Positions 1-12,403 of a stretch of 64,000 nucleotides of DNA are shown piece by piece. Both the position numbers and the translations under genes were made by a program. The notes below the pieces were generated by a model. That model made no database searches. It was not told the origin of the DNA and saw only the letters and a program-made list of their open reading frames with translations. The first letter of the stretch is position 1; each line of letters starts with the position of its first letter. Location: assembly GCA_018340375.1 (NCBI GenBank), contig JAFFJZ010000004.1, positions 34,198,001 to 34,262,000 on the forward strand. The letters are read 5' to 3'. This DNA is from Gonatopus flavifemur (lineage: Eukaryota; Arthropoda; Insecta; Hymenoptera; Dryinidae).

Positions 1-257
1 GATTCCTTTGATTAGAAAAAAAATAAAGTCTATAAGTGTCCTTGTATATTTAATAGGTTTGTAGAGTTGCGGGAACAGTCGATGTTCAGTAAATATTGTT
101 TCGTCACGGATAACTTTGAAGTCAGTAGATTTAATAAAACAAGCAGTTCTGAATTCTATAGTATTTCTTACCACTCAGCTCATGTAGAGTGAATACATGT
201 TCAATGTAAGTTTCACTTGAATATCGAATCATTTCAAAACATATAATTAGTTGTATA

Positions 258-849
258 CACTACCGGTCAAAAGTATTCGAGCACCTCTCGAGAAAACGCG
301 AAATTTTCAAAGTTTCATATCTCAGGCGGAAATTATCGTACATTCAAAAACAAAAAACCGTTTTGAAGGGTGAAGTGTGTTCTTTCAAGAAATCTCAGTC
401 TCACTCACCTGATTGAAGTTCGTTATTAACCGCGTTCGGTTGAACTTACAACTTTTTTCGATTTTTTGTTCGACTTTTCAAACCTTTGCATGTTTTTGGG
501 TGATTTTTCCCTGCGAAAATGAGATCATACATTCAATCAGCTTCAAAATGATCTTTTATTTTTCTCCCTCGGATCATTCCTTCCAGAGTTATGTCCTTTT
601 TTGTGAAAAAAGTGGATTTTCAGACAAAGTGCTGTAACTCTGAAAGTATCGTTCCAGTCAAAAACTGTTAAGGGGAAAAAAGTTTCGTTTCAACGTTCTC
701 CACATGCATAAAAATTTTGGGAATCATTGAGGCACATTTAATTTCCGCCACTTTTCTCATCTTTGGTGGAACACCTTGCAGTCTCGAGATCATCAATCAA
801 TTCAAATATTCAACAAAGAATAATCGTTAGATGAGTCTACAGTGGTGAA
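258..849 (+). repeat. Left long terminal inverted repeat of the Tc1-type element
   Basis: This block is the reverse complement of 2365-2956 with few mismatches, from the terminus to the sequence GTCTACAGTGGTGAA. It contains no coding sequence. In long-inverted-repeat Tc1-like elements the transposase binds repeats near both ends of each arm. Confidence 0.92.
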
Positions 850-1038
850 ATTTTTTTGTGCATGCAAAACGATGCATTCATCGTGAAAAACTATCGATAT
901 TCATTTATCGAAACAAACAAATGATAAATTTCATATGCAACTGCTTCATGCAAAACAATGCGTTAATCGTGATAAATACAGGCTAGCCTCCTATCACGCG
1001 ACTGTTTTATTCAATTATAATTCTACGGGTTATCAGTT

Positions 1039-2081
1039 ATGCCTAAAACCCGCGAAACAAGTCAAGAAACACGTGCTGTGATAGTGGCATTACGTGAAGA
1101 GGAATATTCTTTAAGGGAAATTTCGAAGAGAGTCGGTGTAACTAATTCGACCGTATTGTATACCCTGGAGCGATACCAAAGTACAAAATCGAATTCCAAT
1201 CGGGCTCGATCTGGCAGGTCGCGAGTTACTTCGAAAGAAGAAGATGAGTTTTTGCGTATTCAAAGTAAACGACTAAGGATGAGAATAGCACCTGACTCAC
1301 AACAAGAACTGAATGCAACTCGTGATTCCCCTTTGTCTGTCTCAACCGTTCAACGTCGTCTGCGAGATTCTGGCCTCATGGGACGTATTGCTGCGCGAAA
1401 ACCTTTATTACGTAAGGAAACCAAAATTAAACGTTTGAATTGGGCTCGCGCACATTTAAGTTGGGGCATAGAAGAGTGGTCGAGTGTACTATTTACGGAC
1501 GAATCAAAATTTGAATTATTTGGAACGAAACGTCGAATTTACGTCCGTCGAATGAAAGGTGAACGAATGCTTAATCAATGTGTAACACCCACAGTGAAAC
1601 ACGGGGGAGGATCAATCATGATATGGGGGTGATTTGGAGGACTAAAAGTAGGTGATTTATTCAAAATTGAAGGTATTCTGAAGAAAGAGGGATATCATAG
1701 TATCTTAAAAAACCACTCATACCTTCTGGAAAGAGGTTAATTGGAAACGGGTTTATTCTGCAACAGGATAACGATCCCAAGCATACTTCCAAATTGTGCA
1801 CGGGATACATACGCAAGAAGGAAGACGCGCATCAGTTGCAGATTATGGACTGGCCTGCTCAATCCCCAGACCTCAATCCCATAGAACAGTTGTGGGATCA
1901 ACTCGACAGAGATGTGAGGAAAATGAGACCAAAGAACAACCAGAAACTATGGCAATATTTGCAAACATGTTGGAGTCAGATATCTCCTATGACATTGGAG
2001 AAATTATTATTGAGGATGCCGAGAGTCTGCAAGGCGGCGGTAAAAGCAAGAGGTGGCTATTTCGAAGAATCTGCAATTTGA
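1039..2081 (+). pseudogene. Tc1-family transposase, DD38E spacing, broken by a stop and a frameshift
   Basis: This encodes a cut-and-paste transposase of about 340 residues. The ATG at 1039 begins MPKTRETSQETR, and a paired-like helix-turn-helix region follows (residues ~10-55), then a basic RSGRSR stretch. Catalytic residues visible are the first Asp in FTDESKF (codon at 1498), the second Asp in QQDNDPKHTS (codon at 1767) and Glu in SPDLNPIEQLW (codon at 1884). Thirty-eight residues separate the last two, against 34 in Tc1, which matches the DD38E (Intruder) branch. The C-terminal region MPRVCKAAVKARGGYFEES is well preserved. Two lesions are visible. A TGA at 1630-1632 falls where the family has WGC(F/S). 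A one-base frameshift near 1710-1717 moves the reading frame before LIPSGKRLIG. The rest reads well, so decay is moderate. Confidence 0.93.
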
Positions 2082-2364
2082 AATCAGAATTTGAATTGAT
2101 TTGAATTGATTTTGAATTTGAATGTTGATTGTATACATATGTACATATTTTGATTTAGAAATATAATTTGAATAAGAACAATTGGATTTTCCAATTTTAT
2201 GATAAGCATGCTCGACTGTTATAATTTATCCTACACGGTTTATTTTGAAATTTCCGGGATTTCATATTCACAATCACTGGCATTCTGACCACAAAATTCA
2301 CGTCACTATGGAGTTCCCAACAAAACATAATTATAACATGGATGTACAACAAAGAAAAAAAATG

Positions 2365-2956
2365 TTCACCACTGTAGACTCATCTAACGATTATTCTTTG
2401 TTGAATATTTGAATTGATTGATGATCTCGAGACTGCAAGATATTCCACTAAAGATGAGAAAAGTGGCGAAAATTAAATATGCCTAAATAATTCCCAAAAT
2501 TGTTATGCATGTACAGAACGTTGGAACGAAACTTTTTTCCCCTTAACAGTTTTTGACTGGAACGATACTTTCAGAGTTACAGCACTTTGTCTGAAAATCC
2601 ACTTTTTTCACAAAAAAGGACATAACTCTGGAAGGAATGATCCGAGGGAGAAAAATAAAAGATCATTTTGAAGCTGATTGAATGTATGATCTCATTTTTT
2701 CAGGAAAAAATCACCCAAAAACATGCAAAGGTTTGAAAAGTCGAAAAAAAAATCGAAAAAAGTTGTAAGTTCAACCGAACGCGGTTAATAACGAACTTCA
2801 GTCAGGTGAGTGAGACTGAGATTTCTTGAAAGAACACACTTCACCCTTCAAAACGGTTTTTTGTTTTTGAATGTACGATAATTTCCGCCTGAGATATGAA
2901 ACTTTGAAAATTTCGCGTTTTCTCGAGAGGTGCTCGAATACTTTTGACCGGTAGTG
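2365..2956 (-). repeat. Right long terminal inverted repeat of the Tc1-type element
   Basis: Reverse complement partner of 258-849, also 592 bp, ending in CTTTTGACCGGTAGTG immediately before the TA at 2957-2958. The two arms differ at scattered positions (for example a small poly-A length change near 2690-2760), which gives a rough age signal. Confidence 0.92.
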
Positions 2957-2958
2957 TA

Positions 2959-3424
2959 TTTATATTCTACATTGTAGTAAAGAGTACTTCATATTCATGT
3001 GAACACTACCGATTATTTGTTCCATATCCACGAATTGAAATAGAACATTACGTTTATTTCCCGATTAATTGAATCTTGAAAATTGTTGATGGCGGGAAGA
3101 TCATGAACTGGATCGGTAGTTAATTATCAGTTGAATTCCCCTTGAAAATACAGGAGCACTTGGATATTTGATTCATCACTAAAATGGAATAGTGAAAATA
3201 GTGATAGGAAGTTTAGAATATATGAGAACCAAAATATTAAAAACCACTCACTTATGAAAAAAATGAAAATCTCTAATACTCAAATCAATAGCACATCCAA
3301 TGCATTACATGCCAATATAACCTCTGAATATGAAGCATATTTATACGCAACGTTCGTCCCTCAATTCTTATGACGTCATGTTGATCATTAAGATTCAATT
3401 CTATGATCTCTCGCTACTATATCA
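2959..3424. other. Unassigned AT-rich DNA
   Basis: No open frame with protein-like composition and no repeat I can delimit. A short inverted pair (CACTACCGAT near 3005, ATCGGTAG near 3112) is too small to call. Confidence 0.5.
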
Positions 3425-3495
3425 TAGTGTAGCTCAAGTCGGTGCAGGTTAGGCTTTAGTCGCGTAGGTAGGTAGGTTCGAATCCCCTTTCTGCG
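3425..3495 (+). repeat. tRNA-like sequence, probable SINE head or tRNA pseudogene
   Basis: About 70 bp resemble the internal promoter half of a tRNA: a box-A-like GTAGCTCAAGTCGG and a box-B-like GGTTCGAATCC with tRNA-like spacing. The acceptor stem does not pair convincingly. A second relative lies at 15966-16036 on the other strand and shares AGCTCAAGT, GTAGGTAGGTA and GGTTCGA. Two dispersed relatives fit a tRNA-derived SINE better than a working tRNA gene. Confidence 0.35.
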
Positions 3496-4611
3496 TTGAA
3501 AAATTGATTTCCCAACTTAATGAGAACATTGACCAGCATCATCAACAGTGGTCTTGGGAAGAAACTGAGAAAATTATTTTTGATTCTCTAATATTAAAAA
3601 TTTTTTTTATTTAATATATTTTTTCATATATTTTTTATTAAATACTTCGGATAAATCTAACTATTGATTTTGGTAAAACTGATGTATGGTGATAATATTT
3701 TTCATGATTTCATTAAATATTGTATACAAGATGTATTGGTGAATTCTACTAAATAATTTTATACATCTTATCTTGAGTAAAGGGTCATGAAAACAATAAA
3801 CAGAAACCTTATTCACAAATATATGTGGTAACTCTTAAACAAATGGCCAACTCGGCTGAAGTGGTAAGAGTTACTATTGAGTTTAATAATCCCGTATTTT
3901 ATGAATGTCTTTAGTAGAATGAATTACAGTTCTAGTAAAATTAACTACTTTTTTTTCCGTGTATGCAACTTTATAGGATGACCTCAAACCGTATTTCGAT
4001 TACGGTCACATTCATTCATATGGTGGCGTGTCGATCAGGGGCTAAAACAGCAATGGCGGCATAGTATAGTGACATAACCTTGGTATTAATCTCATGAGTT
4101 TGGATTCTGAGAAATCAACAGTATTCCAACAATAAAGCATCAGAAACAACTCTGAAACTGAATGAGCCCAACTGATAATTCGGTTTTAGAATTGTTCAAT
4201 GCTTTAGTGTCGAAATATTGTTGATGCTTCGAAATACAAACTAACTATAATAATTTTAAGGTTATCCCGGTGTACCAGATCGCCATATTGATTTTTAGTT
4301 CGCATGAATATTTATTTAGGAGATGGCGCGCAAATAAGGTTTAATTGAACTTATTGGAGTTGCACCCCCCTGCTACGACTTCAGCTGCGGCGCAACGCTG
4401 ACCTTCAGAAAGAACTTTCAAGTACATCTTATACGTGATTAATTTCTTTCTCCCATCTCTTTGTCGCAAAATTCCGATGCACGTCAGATTTCTAATAAGA
4501 GTGTAAAGAAAATTCATATACAGGTAATAGAATATCCATTTCCTATACGTGTTTGGAATATTCACATCCTCACGTGCAGGAAAATTCCGATTATTTTTTA
4601 CAGTGTAGCTC
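3496..4611. other. Unassigned AT-rich DNA
   Basis: No supported gene. A fragment TTTTTTCCGTGTA near 3950-3964 looks like one end of a clan-B MITE (TA-CACGGAAAAAA), but I found no matching partner upstream. Bases 4340-4450 are mildly GC-richer without a recognisable product. Confidence 0.45.
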
Positions 4612-4960
4612 CCCTTTTAAAAATGAATCATATATGCGGCATATATGACCACACATGGTACATATATGATTTCACAGATTCATATATGACCCCTATATAA
4701 TTCATATATGGACCATATATGATTTCAGACATTCATATATGGGCCATATACATTTCATATATGACGTTATGTTCCCTATTATGGGTCATGTTTGGTCCTT
4801 ATATGGATTAAACAATCGTGTATGAATTTTATATGGTCATATATGCCACATATATGAATTATATATGATTTACATATGACCATATTTAATTCGTACCAAG
4901 TCCATATATGAATCAAATACAGTTTATATATGGGCCGTATATGAATCATTTTTACAAGGG
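4612..4960. mobile_element. Foldback MITE with CATATATG-reiterated interior (clan A), copy 1
   Basis: Ends CCCTTTTAAAAATGAATC and, inverted, CCCTTGTAAAAATGATTC, are 16/18 identical. Flanking dinucleotides are TC on both sides. The interior is almost entirely a degenerate reiteration of the self-complementary octamer CATATATG with variable spacers of about 4-8 bases. A relative with the same motif is at 7259-7620. Confidence 0.8.
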
Positions 4961-5168
4961 TCCTACGATTGGCTCCTATGAATGCTGTTTACGAACTAAA
5001 GTTATGACACTTGGGGAGCTTATAGCCTCCTAGTGTACAATTACTTAGGATATAGTCTGCTTACTCTTCTCTTCAAATTAGCAAGAGGAGAAGATTTTGA
5101 AAGAGCATGAGTGACCCGACATTACCTCGTAAGGGTTAAACTGAAGAAAAAAGCTAAAATAAGAAACA

Positions 5169-5415
5169 CACTGTAAGAAAGTTCCTTCTGGAAATTCAGA
5201 AAATGTGACTAATTTTTCACAGCTGCTTTTTTCTGAATTTTCAGATAAATTTTTCTCATTCTGAAGAAAAATTCAAATAAATTTCGGAAAGTGTTCTTGA
5301 AATTCAGTTAATTTCCTTAAGTTCCAGCAAAATTTTCCTGAGAATTCAGAAAAAAGTGGCTGTAAAAAATTACAATCACATCTTCTGAATTTTCAGAAAG
5401 AATTTTTTGACAATG
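5169..5415. mobile_element. Hairpin MITE with CTGAATTTTCAG-type interior (clan B-like)
   Basis: Left end CACTGTAAGAAAGTTC pairs with right end GAATTTTTTGACAATG in reverse complement. Inside, both arms repeat a degenerate self-complementary motif close to CTGAAATTTTCAG. About 247 bp with no coding capacity. Confidence 0.7.
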
Positions 5416-7258
5416 CAATTATCATGCAGTCTCCTTATCAAACCTGATAAGATCACTGGAATCAACTCAGGAACCTAACAAATAACAATGCTTGGAATTG
5501 TGGACTGGGAGGATTTGATCAATCTTTGATATGAACGATTTTTCCATTCATCTTTTTCGGTGGTTCATTTTAATACGACTACATTTCTAAATAGAAACTG
5601 CCAATGTATTTCTACAAGTAGTGTTAAATAATTATGAGAGAAAATTAATATCTAACTAATAATTCATCAGATTGTAAACTCCTGCAGTCAGTTCTCAATA
5701 ATGCTGCTAAAGGCAGTATACATATTCAGATAGCAATTCAACCTTTGTTACAAGGTTCTTAAGAAAGCTCCTGGCAAGTTTGAAGAAAAGATGCATAGTT
5801 GATACACAACGAAGGTACACGCTTGTGAAATCCTTGCACAAGAATTGCGAAAACTTCACAATTACAAGCCCTAGTATAATAGCCCATACAGCAAAAGAGT
5901 TCTTTCAATGGGTTTCCTTTATGACAATAAACATGGATTTATTTTGAATGCTTTGAATTCAAATTGACTTCTTAATGAATCATTTAGTATTTGCGAAGAA
6001 TTCATATCGTGAGTTCAATAAGAATTCTTTGGACATTCAACATATATTCTTTTTGTTTTCGTTGGATTCATTTTCACTGTTATAACGGGGACTGATCAAG
6101 AATTCTTCAAGAAGTCTTCAAGAATTCAAATGGATTATTTTTTCTGTCTAGGAGAAATCACTTGAGTCATTTTCTGAGCTATTACAAGGCTTTACCAAAC
6201 TTGAAAACAAGTCAGAGCAATCGGATAACAATTGTTAAGTCTGACGAACTTATAACAAGCTTAGGGGAAGTGGAGGTAAAACGAATCATCGTCACATGCA
6301 ATCATCTGCGCCCACATGGCCCAAATGTCTTAGTAATATCTTCAGAATATTCTGCAACATTCTGGAGACATTGTAATATTGTCAGAATATCCTGGAGATA
6401 TCACTGAGACATTCGTGCTATGTGGGTGTATGAGTGTAGTCCGCTGGTTTTGGCAACAGAAAAGGAGGCGTTTGAGAGTTCTGGTGCGAAACTAACAGTT
6501 GTCGGCAATGCGTCTATCACAAATTCCAGCATGCTGAAAAAATTTCGCTTCAATAACCTAACTTTAGGTAAACTTTGTCATGATGTCAGTTGGTTGAGAT
6601 TCCAGATTTCTTTGAAAGATAGGTTGAATATATAAAGTATTAGGATTGTTCTTTCTCATATTGAGGGTTTTCATTGAAAACTATCAAAAGATGGATCTCA
6701 ATCGGCAATTGTCTGCTGGGGCAAGATGAAACACAGTATAATCAACTCTCACTTACCACATGTATTTGCTCATGTTTTCGTTAACCTTTCGTTGTGCTTT
6801 GCAATCAATTGAATGAAGCTTTTTCCATGATCAAGAATGTAGTATGGTTCTCGAACTTCATTCTTGTTTTTGTTTCAAATCGTACCTCTTCGCCCCTATG
6901 AACGGAAGATCAGATCTTCGAAAACCTCTTGTTACCTTTAGACCCCGTGGGGTAACTGAGGGTTAAAGTAAGGAACACTGGACCAAAGAAAACAATCGAG
7001 AGTGAAATAACCAACCTAAAACACAAGCATTCGATAGCAAAGAAAGGAAGAAAACCAAGGGAGTGTTCTAAAAAATTATGATGAATATGTATTCGATTTC
7101 GGGCAACATTGACGATTTTTAAAAATCTGAATATGGCTTGCCAAATATGCAGTCTTTGGACACTGAAGCTTGTGCTGGCTCCAAAAAATACCGCGTTTCT
7201 ATATGTAAAATATGCCAGCTGGAACAAGTTTTTCATCTTGCATCTTGATAATGATGAT
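5416..7258. other. Unassigned AT-rich DNA with minor motif clusters
   Basis: No supported gene. AAGAATTCTT-like palindromes cluster at 5990-6130, and CAGAATATTCTG-like palindromes at 6340-6412. They resemble the interiors of the foldback elements but I could not find bounding termini. Confidence 0.4.
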
Positions 7259-7620
7259 CCCTAGTAGAAATGAATCATATAAGAACATACATAAAGCATA
7301 TAGAAACCATATATAATTCATACGCAATCCATATTGAATCCGTATATGATCATATATGGCCCATACAGAATCCATATTTGACCTTCCGATGCAAGACTTT
7401 CCCATACATGTGAAAAAATTCTGTCACATATGAAATATTTTTCGTATATGGATTTTATATGGATTATATATGAGTCATATATGATTATATATGGATCACA
7501 TATCGATTAAATATGGATTGTATATGATTCTATGCTTTTTCATATATGAATCATATATGAATTTTATATGTATTATGTATGGATTATGTATGGGTCATAT
7601 ATGTTCGTTTTTTACTAGGG
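7259..7620. mobile_element. Foldback MITE with CATATATG-reiterated interior (clan A), copy 2
   Basis: Ends CCCTAGTAGAAATGAATC and, inverted, CCCTAGTAAAAAACGAAC. The interior is a run of ATATATGGAT/ATCATATATG variants as in 4612-4960. Both flanks carry AT next to the element, but they sit in an (ATG)n-like stretch, so the target duplication is ambiguous. Confidence 0.8.
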
Positions 7621-8429
7621 ATGATGACGATAACGATGACGACGATTTATACCGCTGTCAAGTTTTACAATTTTATTTTTTCTTGTTTTTCATATACATC
7701 AACAATAAAACCTCTGATAACGAAAATATGTAACTTATAAATATTTTTGGTACATTAAAATACCTCGCAAGTTCCCACCCCCTCCATTCACAAAAAATGA
7801 TTTGTCATATTTCCAACACAATATGTGCATTTCCATATCTCACATTTTAATTTGTTTTTTGATTACTCATCAATTTAGAATGGTCATAATTGACCGTGTG
7901 GAATTGAAACTGATTATCTTGATGTGTGCTGAAAATTCAACAAAATTAATTTTTCCAATTATGCACCAACAATTCTTCATTCCGATACGTTTCCCTAACT
8001 TTGAGAGAACGCCTCCTCTTCTGAGACATGGAAACCCACCACTTAGGCTAGTGATCCTGCGAATCATTCTATCTGTGATTAGATTCCAACACACCCTTCA
8101 CGAATTCCAATCACTATAAAAGAAATTCTTCAAGTTAGTTCACGAATTTCGAAATGAAAATAATCCCATGTTGAACCCACATCTTTTCCTAGTATGATAA
8201 AAAAGTTGCCTCTGATTGATTATGAAATTTGTCTCGTTCGCACTATCAAAAAACTAAACTACTCGATACAATTGAATGAAATAAATATGTTGACTCATAA
8301 TTGTATAATGTGGAAGGAAAAAACTTACTTTAACGCTTTCGACGCCTCATTAAGTGGCCCGAAAGCTCGTGTTGTAATGAAAGCTGATAAAAATGAAAAA
8401 AACAAGGCATAGTAATAATAATAATAATA
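7621..8429. other. Unassigned DNA with a small trinucleotide run
   Basis: Short GAT/GAC runs follow the MITE (7621-7645), and an (ATA)n microsatellite lies at about 8411-8432. No protein-coding signal. Confidence 0.45.
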
Positions 8430-8990
8430 ATACTAAGAACAATGAACGAAAAAGAAAAAGGGAGGAACGGTGACCACCCCTTGTATATAGAAACGTTGCA
8501 GGGGGTTGTACAGACAGGCACCTATTACGCGTAACACGATACCGGCGCCGGTCCGAACTCTCCGTTCTGGAACCACTTGTGAAAGCGAAGGAGAGAAAAC
8601 AGAAGAGAGCGCAGGCTGGCGTAAACTAAAAGGAGGAAGTGAGTGAGAGTACGTATAAACGGACGTGAATGTGGGAGAGGAAAAGGGTGCTATATTCCCT
8701 GCGTAACGGCAGGGTGAAAGAGAAAAGGGGAAAAGAAAGGAAACGAGAAGAACAAATGTGACTGACTTCCCCGGTGTTGGAGAAAGAAGGAAAACAGTCG
8801 GATATATCGACTGAACGAGGATGAGGGTATAAAGTACAAGTATGAAAGAAAGGGGGAAAGGGAGAAGTAGTTTAGAGAAATAAGAGGAGGACATAAAAAT
8901 ACAGTACACTCTCAAACTTACGTGGAACGAAATACATTCAAAATATTGGGATACGAAGGGAGAAAGAACGGGGTAATAGAGAGAAATTCC
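8430..8990. other. GC-richer, purine-rich island
   Basis: The + strand is strongly G/A biased here (GGAGAGAAAACAGAAGAGAG and similar), with a small very GC-rich core near 8540-8560 containing the palindrome CCGGCGCCGG. It contrasts sharply with the AT-rich surroundings. Similar islands occur at 17.6, 19.9, 38.6 and 63.8 kb. Such blocks in insect genomes can be promoter or 5'-UTR neighbourhoods, but nothing here proves transcription. Open frames in it are compositional artefacts. Confidence 0.45.
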
Positions 8991-10290
8991 GACTTTGAAT
9001 GTATATAAAATAAGTCTGGCAAAGATTTATGCTGCATGTGAATAGATTTTCCAAACCCATGTGTCTGCATTTAATGGGTGAAAAAGGATTTTCAATTGGT
9101 CAAGTTTGCATATTCAAACGTGCTGTGAATTTTATACTGGGATAAGCCGCGATGTAAACGATTACGTGATATTGATATTTTTCTCATGGCATGTTGATAC
9201 ACGTGTGGTAACTACAACGGTAGTTATTGATTTATTTTTGTTCTCTTTAGACACGTTGGACCAAACCGGGTCAATCATGTTCAAGAATTCCAAAATTTTC
9301 ACTTCAATTCATTTGTTAATTGAATTACCTCAAACTTATCAATCAGAATTCTCCAAAATGTCAGTAACCAGTTTAATTGATTGATATATCATAGACTCAC
9401 TTTGATGTACACAGTTTTGTGTTGGAGAAATATAGACTTATCCCAGAAAACTTCATAGTTCGAGTCGCCTTGTGTGATGAGACAAACCGCTATACTCGTT
9501 TCATGGTAACACAGTTAGTACCCATTCCTATTAGCTGGATATCAGAGAAAATTGAAAAATTAACCCCCACAAGGTGAGCGAATCCCATCCATTTGCATCC
9601 TTGTTACGTTACACAGAAAAGAATTGTGTTATTCCAAGATTTTAAAACTCTAATCGATCATCTTTTTTTCCATACATTAAGGTTCACAGAACATTCGCTT
9701 TGTTGTCTCATTCACGCATATGCTGTATGCATATCCATGAGATGTTTCACCATACGTGCCACTGTTTGAGATGACTTGCTTGTCTGGGGATGTTTGATTC
9801 CAATTCACTAGCTTGTAAACGAGGTGAAAGGTAAATTGATACTTTGAGAGGATACGTTATCGATTTACTTTCCCGAAGAAGTGAATTGAAAGACGTTGAC
9901 TGAGAAGAAATGAGTCAACCGTAGATGACAGGAACTCGTGATTTTTCACAACAACGAGATATAAATTTCATACGCAAGATGAACTGATATATTGAAGCTT
10001 ATAAACCAATCACTTGAAAAAATGAATTATCTTACAAACTAGAGTTTTATATATTCTTGATTTTATAGACGTATCAAATAATATCATAAATAGAGACCGA
10101 ATTGTATGCATAATAAATATTTTTATTTGCATTTTTCTTCATTTTCATTGAACTGTTTCAGTTGAGATTAAATGTACATACTTATTTTCATGTAATCTTA
10201 TCCTCAGTCATGAATAACTGGTTTGGTGCAACCGAAACGGGAAAAATCTATACAGAAATTATCAATTATGCATATAATCCGGGGTCTCCA
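8991..10290. other. Unassigned AT-rich DNA
   Basis: I see no gene, repeat boundary or structured element in these 1.3 kb. Confidence 0.45.
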
Positions 10291-10760
10291 CCCTGGTAGA
10301 AATTTGTCTGGGCGTCCCACTTATCATCCAGGTACTATATAACTAGATAACACATATCAGCCAACTTGACTTTAGTGCTCAAAAATTTAGTTGGTTTACG
10401 TAAATTTTTCATGCTTCGACTGATCGTGCAATAACATTGATAGTCCATGAACACGATCAAAGGAATAAAAGGAAGCCCAAACGTTTCAATTTGTCACTCG
10501 AGATTATTTTATGGGAATGAATTTAGAATGAACGTACTTGAATTGGAATTCCATTTCAAAATATATTTTTACCTCATTCATATTCACTAAAAAAACATGA
10601 TTTCCCATTCCTCATTAGCAATTTGACATACATTATAGCAATTTCCTGAAATATCAGAGTGGGCATAGGCTAGAAAGCCCGTCACTAGCCAGAAACCAAC
10701 TCAACATCTGGGAAAACTAGATGAGGCCCATCCAATTCTCAATCATAATTCCTACTAGGG
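10291..10760. mobile_element. Foldback MITE, clan A ends
   Basis: Left end CCCTGGTAGAAATTTG and inverted right end CCCTAGTAGGAATTATG match in the clan-A consensus. The 2-bp flanks do not match (CA and TG). The interior of about 440 bp is unique in this window. Confidence 0.55.
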
Positions 10761-11030
10761 TGATGATGAAATTAATCCGTGCTCTTATATGGACATACAA
10801 ACTCCACTCCATACCAGAGCAAACCGTTGCGAATGTTAGGGGAGGCTGGGTACGATTGAAAAATGGCGAATTACTGACGATTATTTAATAATATATATTA
10901 CAATTAATTGGCGAATGAGTTTCTTAAAGTAATTTCTCATGCATACGATGAAACAAGTCATAAGCAAATCACAATAGTTTTTGAAATAGGATTAATGTAT
11001 TCATGCAAAACTATTTACAGTGGTCTTCCC

Positions 11031-11183
11031 CCAAGTAGAATAGTCTAGTCATTCACGAGTTTGTAACGCTTGCACTAGCGAAAAACTAGTCCACTCACTA
11101 AATACTTACGAGGCAGTCACCAGTGTGTAGTTTTTCGTTGGTGCAGGTGTCACAAACTCGTGACTGCTTAGACCATTTCTTAA
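11031..11183. mobile_element. Hairpin MITE related to the 30.0-kb hairpin, right end damaged
   Basis: Left arm TCTAGTCATTCACGAG and GCGAAAAACTAGT pair with the right arm TAGTTTTTCG ... CTCGTGAC. The arms match those of the hairpin that hosts the DD41D copy at 30043-32353 (TCTAGTAATTCACGAG, GTGAAAAACT). The right terminus is lost where the next repeat (11184-12145) starts, suggesting that repeat inserted into it. Confidence 0.6.
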
Positions 11184-12145
11184 AAAAATGTTACCGGAAA
11201 ATTCCAGTACATGTACTGGAAGCAATTAACCTGTACATGTACCGGAAAATTTTAGCACATTTGTGCTGCAAAAATTCAGTACAAACGTTATGGAATTTCA
11301 GCATAAAAACTGGAAATTTTCTGAGCCTCAGTACTGGAATTTTTCGGTACACAAACTGGACTTTTCCAGGACATGTACTGGAAAATTAATGCTGAAAATA
11401 TCCATGAAAATTGAAAAAAATTGCTCACGCAAAGTGATTTTGCAGGGTCCTTGTGTTCCAAGATGATTTTGGAAGGCCAGCTTGGGTTACTACATATGCT
11501 TTATATCTAGAATACACAAGAGAATAAGTCTTCGAAAAACCTCATATATCAATTTTATTTGCTACAATTACAATTCTTATCCAAAATCACAATCAGGAAA
11601 TTTTTAATATAAAGACTTGAAATTTTTCCTGCCAGAAATGACGAAGTGCGATAGAAGTGGAAAATTTCAGTGCAACAGTGATTAAATTCCAGCATGACTG
11701 AAAAATTCCATCACATGACCTGAAAATTGCAGTTCAAAACCTGTATAATTCAATTGCATAGTGACTGGAAAATTCCATCACAAAATCTGAGAATTGCAGT
11801 TAAAAACCTGTATAATTCCAGTATACCAACGATTAGGTTTTTTTTATAAATTCGAAATTTTTCCCAAGTCCTTTTTGAGGGGATACTTTTTTCTGGTGCA
11901 CAATAACTATAAAATCGTAGTACAGGCCAGTGAAATTTTCGCGAAATCATGGCAAAATTTCAGGACAAAATCCCAAACTTGAAAATTTCGGTACAAGGAC
12001 TGAATTTTCAGTTATGCTTGGTAAATTTTCAGTACCGTACCAACAAAATCTCTGTACATGTACTGGAATATCCATATTCCAGTACTAGCACTGGAAATTT
12101 CTAGTCCAGTTGCACAGTAAATTTCCAGTTTCTTTTTTTACAGTG
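11184..12145. mobile_element. Foldback repeat built of CCAGTACATGTACTGG-type units
   Basis: About 960 bp of degenerate reiterations of a self-complementary unit near GGAAAATTCCAGTACATGTA. The right end ...AGTTTCTTTTTTTACAGTG is partly mirrored at the left by TTAAAAAAATGTTACCGGAA. No coding capacity. Frames through it are translations of the repeat. Confidence 0.65.
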
Positions 12146-12403
12146 ATACTAGGGTCGTACAGCCGCGCTGAAATCAGTCTAAACATTAATTTATGCTCCT
12201 TAATCTAACCCTAGTACCTTAATATCATGCAAAACTGCATGCGAGTGCTCCACCTTCACACCTTGCAGATAATTCATTATTAACAGCAGATAATTCTTAG
12301 TTATATATTCAATAAGATGATTACCACAACGGTCAAATGTAGTGAATTATGGCTCCAAGTATATTTGATCAGTTTGATTTGATACCGGATTGTGCAAAAA
12401 ATA

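Larger units (their letters stand above)
258..2956 (+). mobile_element. Tc1-type (ITm) DNA transposon, full length, inactive
   Basis: A 2699-bp element bounded by TA dinucleotides at 256-257 and 2957-2958, the target duplication typical of the IS630-Tc1-mariner group. The ends read CACTACCGGTCAAAAGTATT inward and are matched in reverse complement at the right end. The inverted ends are 592 bp each, far longer than classic Tc1 ends. Between them lies one transposase gene on the + strand, broken by a nonsense codon and a frameshift, so the copy cannot move itself. Confidence 0.95.

Noticed and set aside
8433..8915. A 160-codon minus-strand open frame
   Set aside because: It lies in the purine-rich island, where stop codons are scarce in the pyrimidine-rich reading. 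The peptide is a run of Ser/Phe/Leu/Pro without any motif.
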